A stretch of 64,000 nt of DNA from Ignavibacteriota bacterium (lineage in GTDB: Bacteria > Bacteroidota > Ignavibacteria > UBA10030), in NCBI GenBank assembly GCA_003170475.1, contig PMZI01000014.1, positions 64,648-128,647 on the forward strand, given 5' to 3'. The notes beneath the pieces are model-generated. The model did no database searches. It saw only the letters and a list, made by a program, of their open reading frames with translations, and had not been told where the DNA came from. Positions 63,942 through 64,000 of the stretch are shown piece by piece. Positions within the stretch are counted from its first letter, which is position 1. Each line of letters opens with the position of its first letter. A program made the position numbers and the translations under genes.

Positions 63942-64000
63942 CTAGACTGTCAGATCAGCGAGATCGATCCATTTGCGTTCCGCCCAACTCTTGAGCGCAA
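63942..64000 (-). CDS. C-terminal end of a truncated gene at the window edge
   Basis: On the minus strand the last 59 bases read ALKSWAERKWIDLADLTV and then TAG. The sequence is cut by the edge. It resembles the C-terminus of Gfo/Idh/MocA-type oxidoreductases, but 18 residues are too few to be certain. Confidence 0.4.
   Translation of the reverse strand, partial: ALKSWAERKWIDLADLTV

Overview
The window reads as a piece of the chromosome of a free-living bacterium of the Bacteroidota/Ignavibacteriota/Chlorobiota (FCB) group. The evidence is a type IX secretion C-terminal sorting domain, a TonB-dependent receptor translationally coupled to a DUF4249 lipoprotein, DUF4954 and DUF3108 proteins, and an hprK-hpf-xerC-topA neighbourhood. 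Promoters that can be picked out follow the classical TTGACx-N17-TAtaaT form, and several starts have good Shine-Dalgarno (SD) sequences with GTG or TTG codons. That is unlike typical Bacteroidetes and nearer to Ignavibacteria, but assignment to class level is inference. I saw no rRNA, tRNA, CRISPR array, phage or intact insertion sequence.

Layout. From 1 to 45.3 kb every gene lies on the minus strand. At 0.2-6.3 kb one tight operon holds an unknown gene, ybeY, a DUF494 gene, topA, xerC, hpf and hprK. At 6.4-10.4 kb are a metallo-hydrolase, a gamma carbonic anhydrase-like protein, a DUF3108 protein and a carboxy-terminal protease. At 10.5-18.1 kb lies a secreted/outer-membrane cluster: a giant M28-like protein with about 20 YCF48-type repeats, a DUF4249 lipoprotein, a TonB-dependent receptor and a decayed outer-membrane barrel remnant. 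From 18.2 to 45.3 kb come housekeeping genes (lysS, malQ, rluB, scpA/scpB, trpS, HNH, aroC, degP, recO, mtnA, a PfkB kinase, a Nudix protein, a second rluB-like gene, a P1 peptidase, a SpoU methyltransferase, a methylmalonyl-CoA mutase large subunit, comEC, dtd, prmC), a protein with a histone-H1-like tail, a lone receiver domain and an exported amidohydrolase.

From 45.9 kb both strands are used and the content turns to carbohydrates and regulation. There is a GH38 alpha-mannosidase, an exported transglutaminase-like protein, nagB with a DUF4954 beta-helix protein, a regulatory block (AraC-type DNA-binding protein, a degenerate NtrC-like AAA+ protein without the sigma-54 motif, a polytopic membrane protein), and a uronate/sugar block (aldose epimerase, KDPG aldolase, GH88-like hydrolase, SDR). 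A Tat-exported ferredoxin-type aldo/keto reductase with a DUF6599 protein follows. The right end cuts into another minus-strand gene.

How the genes work together. The topA/xerC/hpf/hprK operon joins DNA topology and ribosome hibernation. The TonB/DUF4249/T9SS trio probably forms an envelope uptake or surface-processing unit. The GH88-like enzyme, SDR and KDPG aldolase fit breakdown of unsaturated uronates into central metabolism. The least explained parts are the M28/propeller domain architecture with a Glu-to-Lys change at the catalytic base, the 54.6-57.5 kb regulatory/membrane module, the H1-like tail protein next to prmC, and the 84-bp repeat tail of the second pseudouridine synthase.
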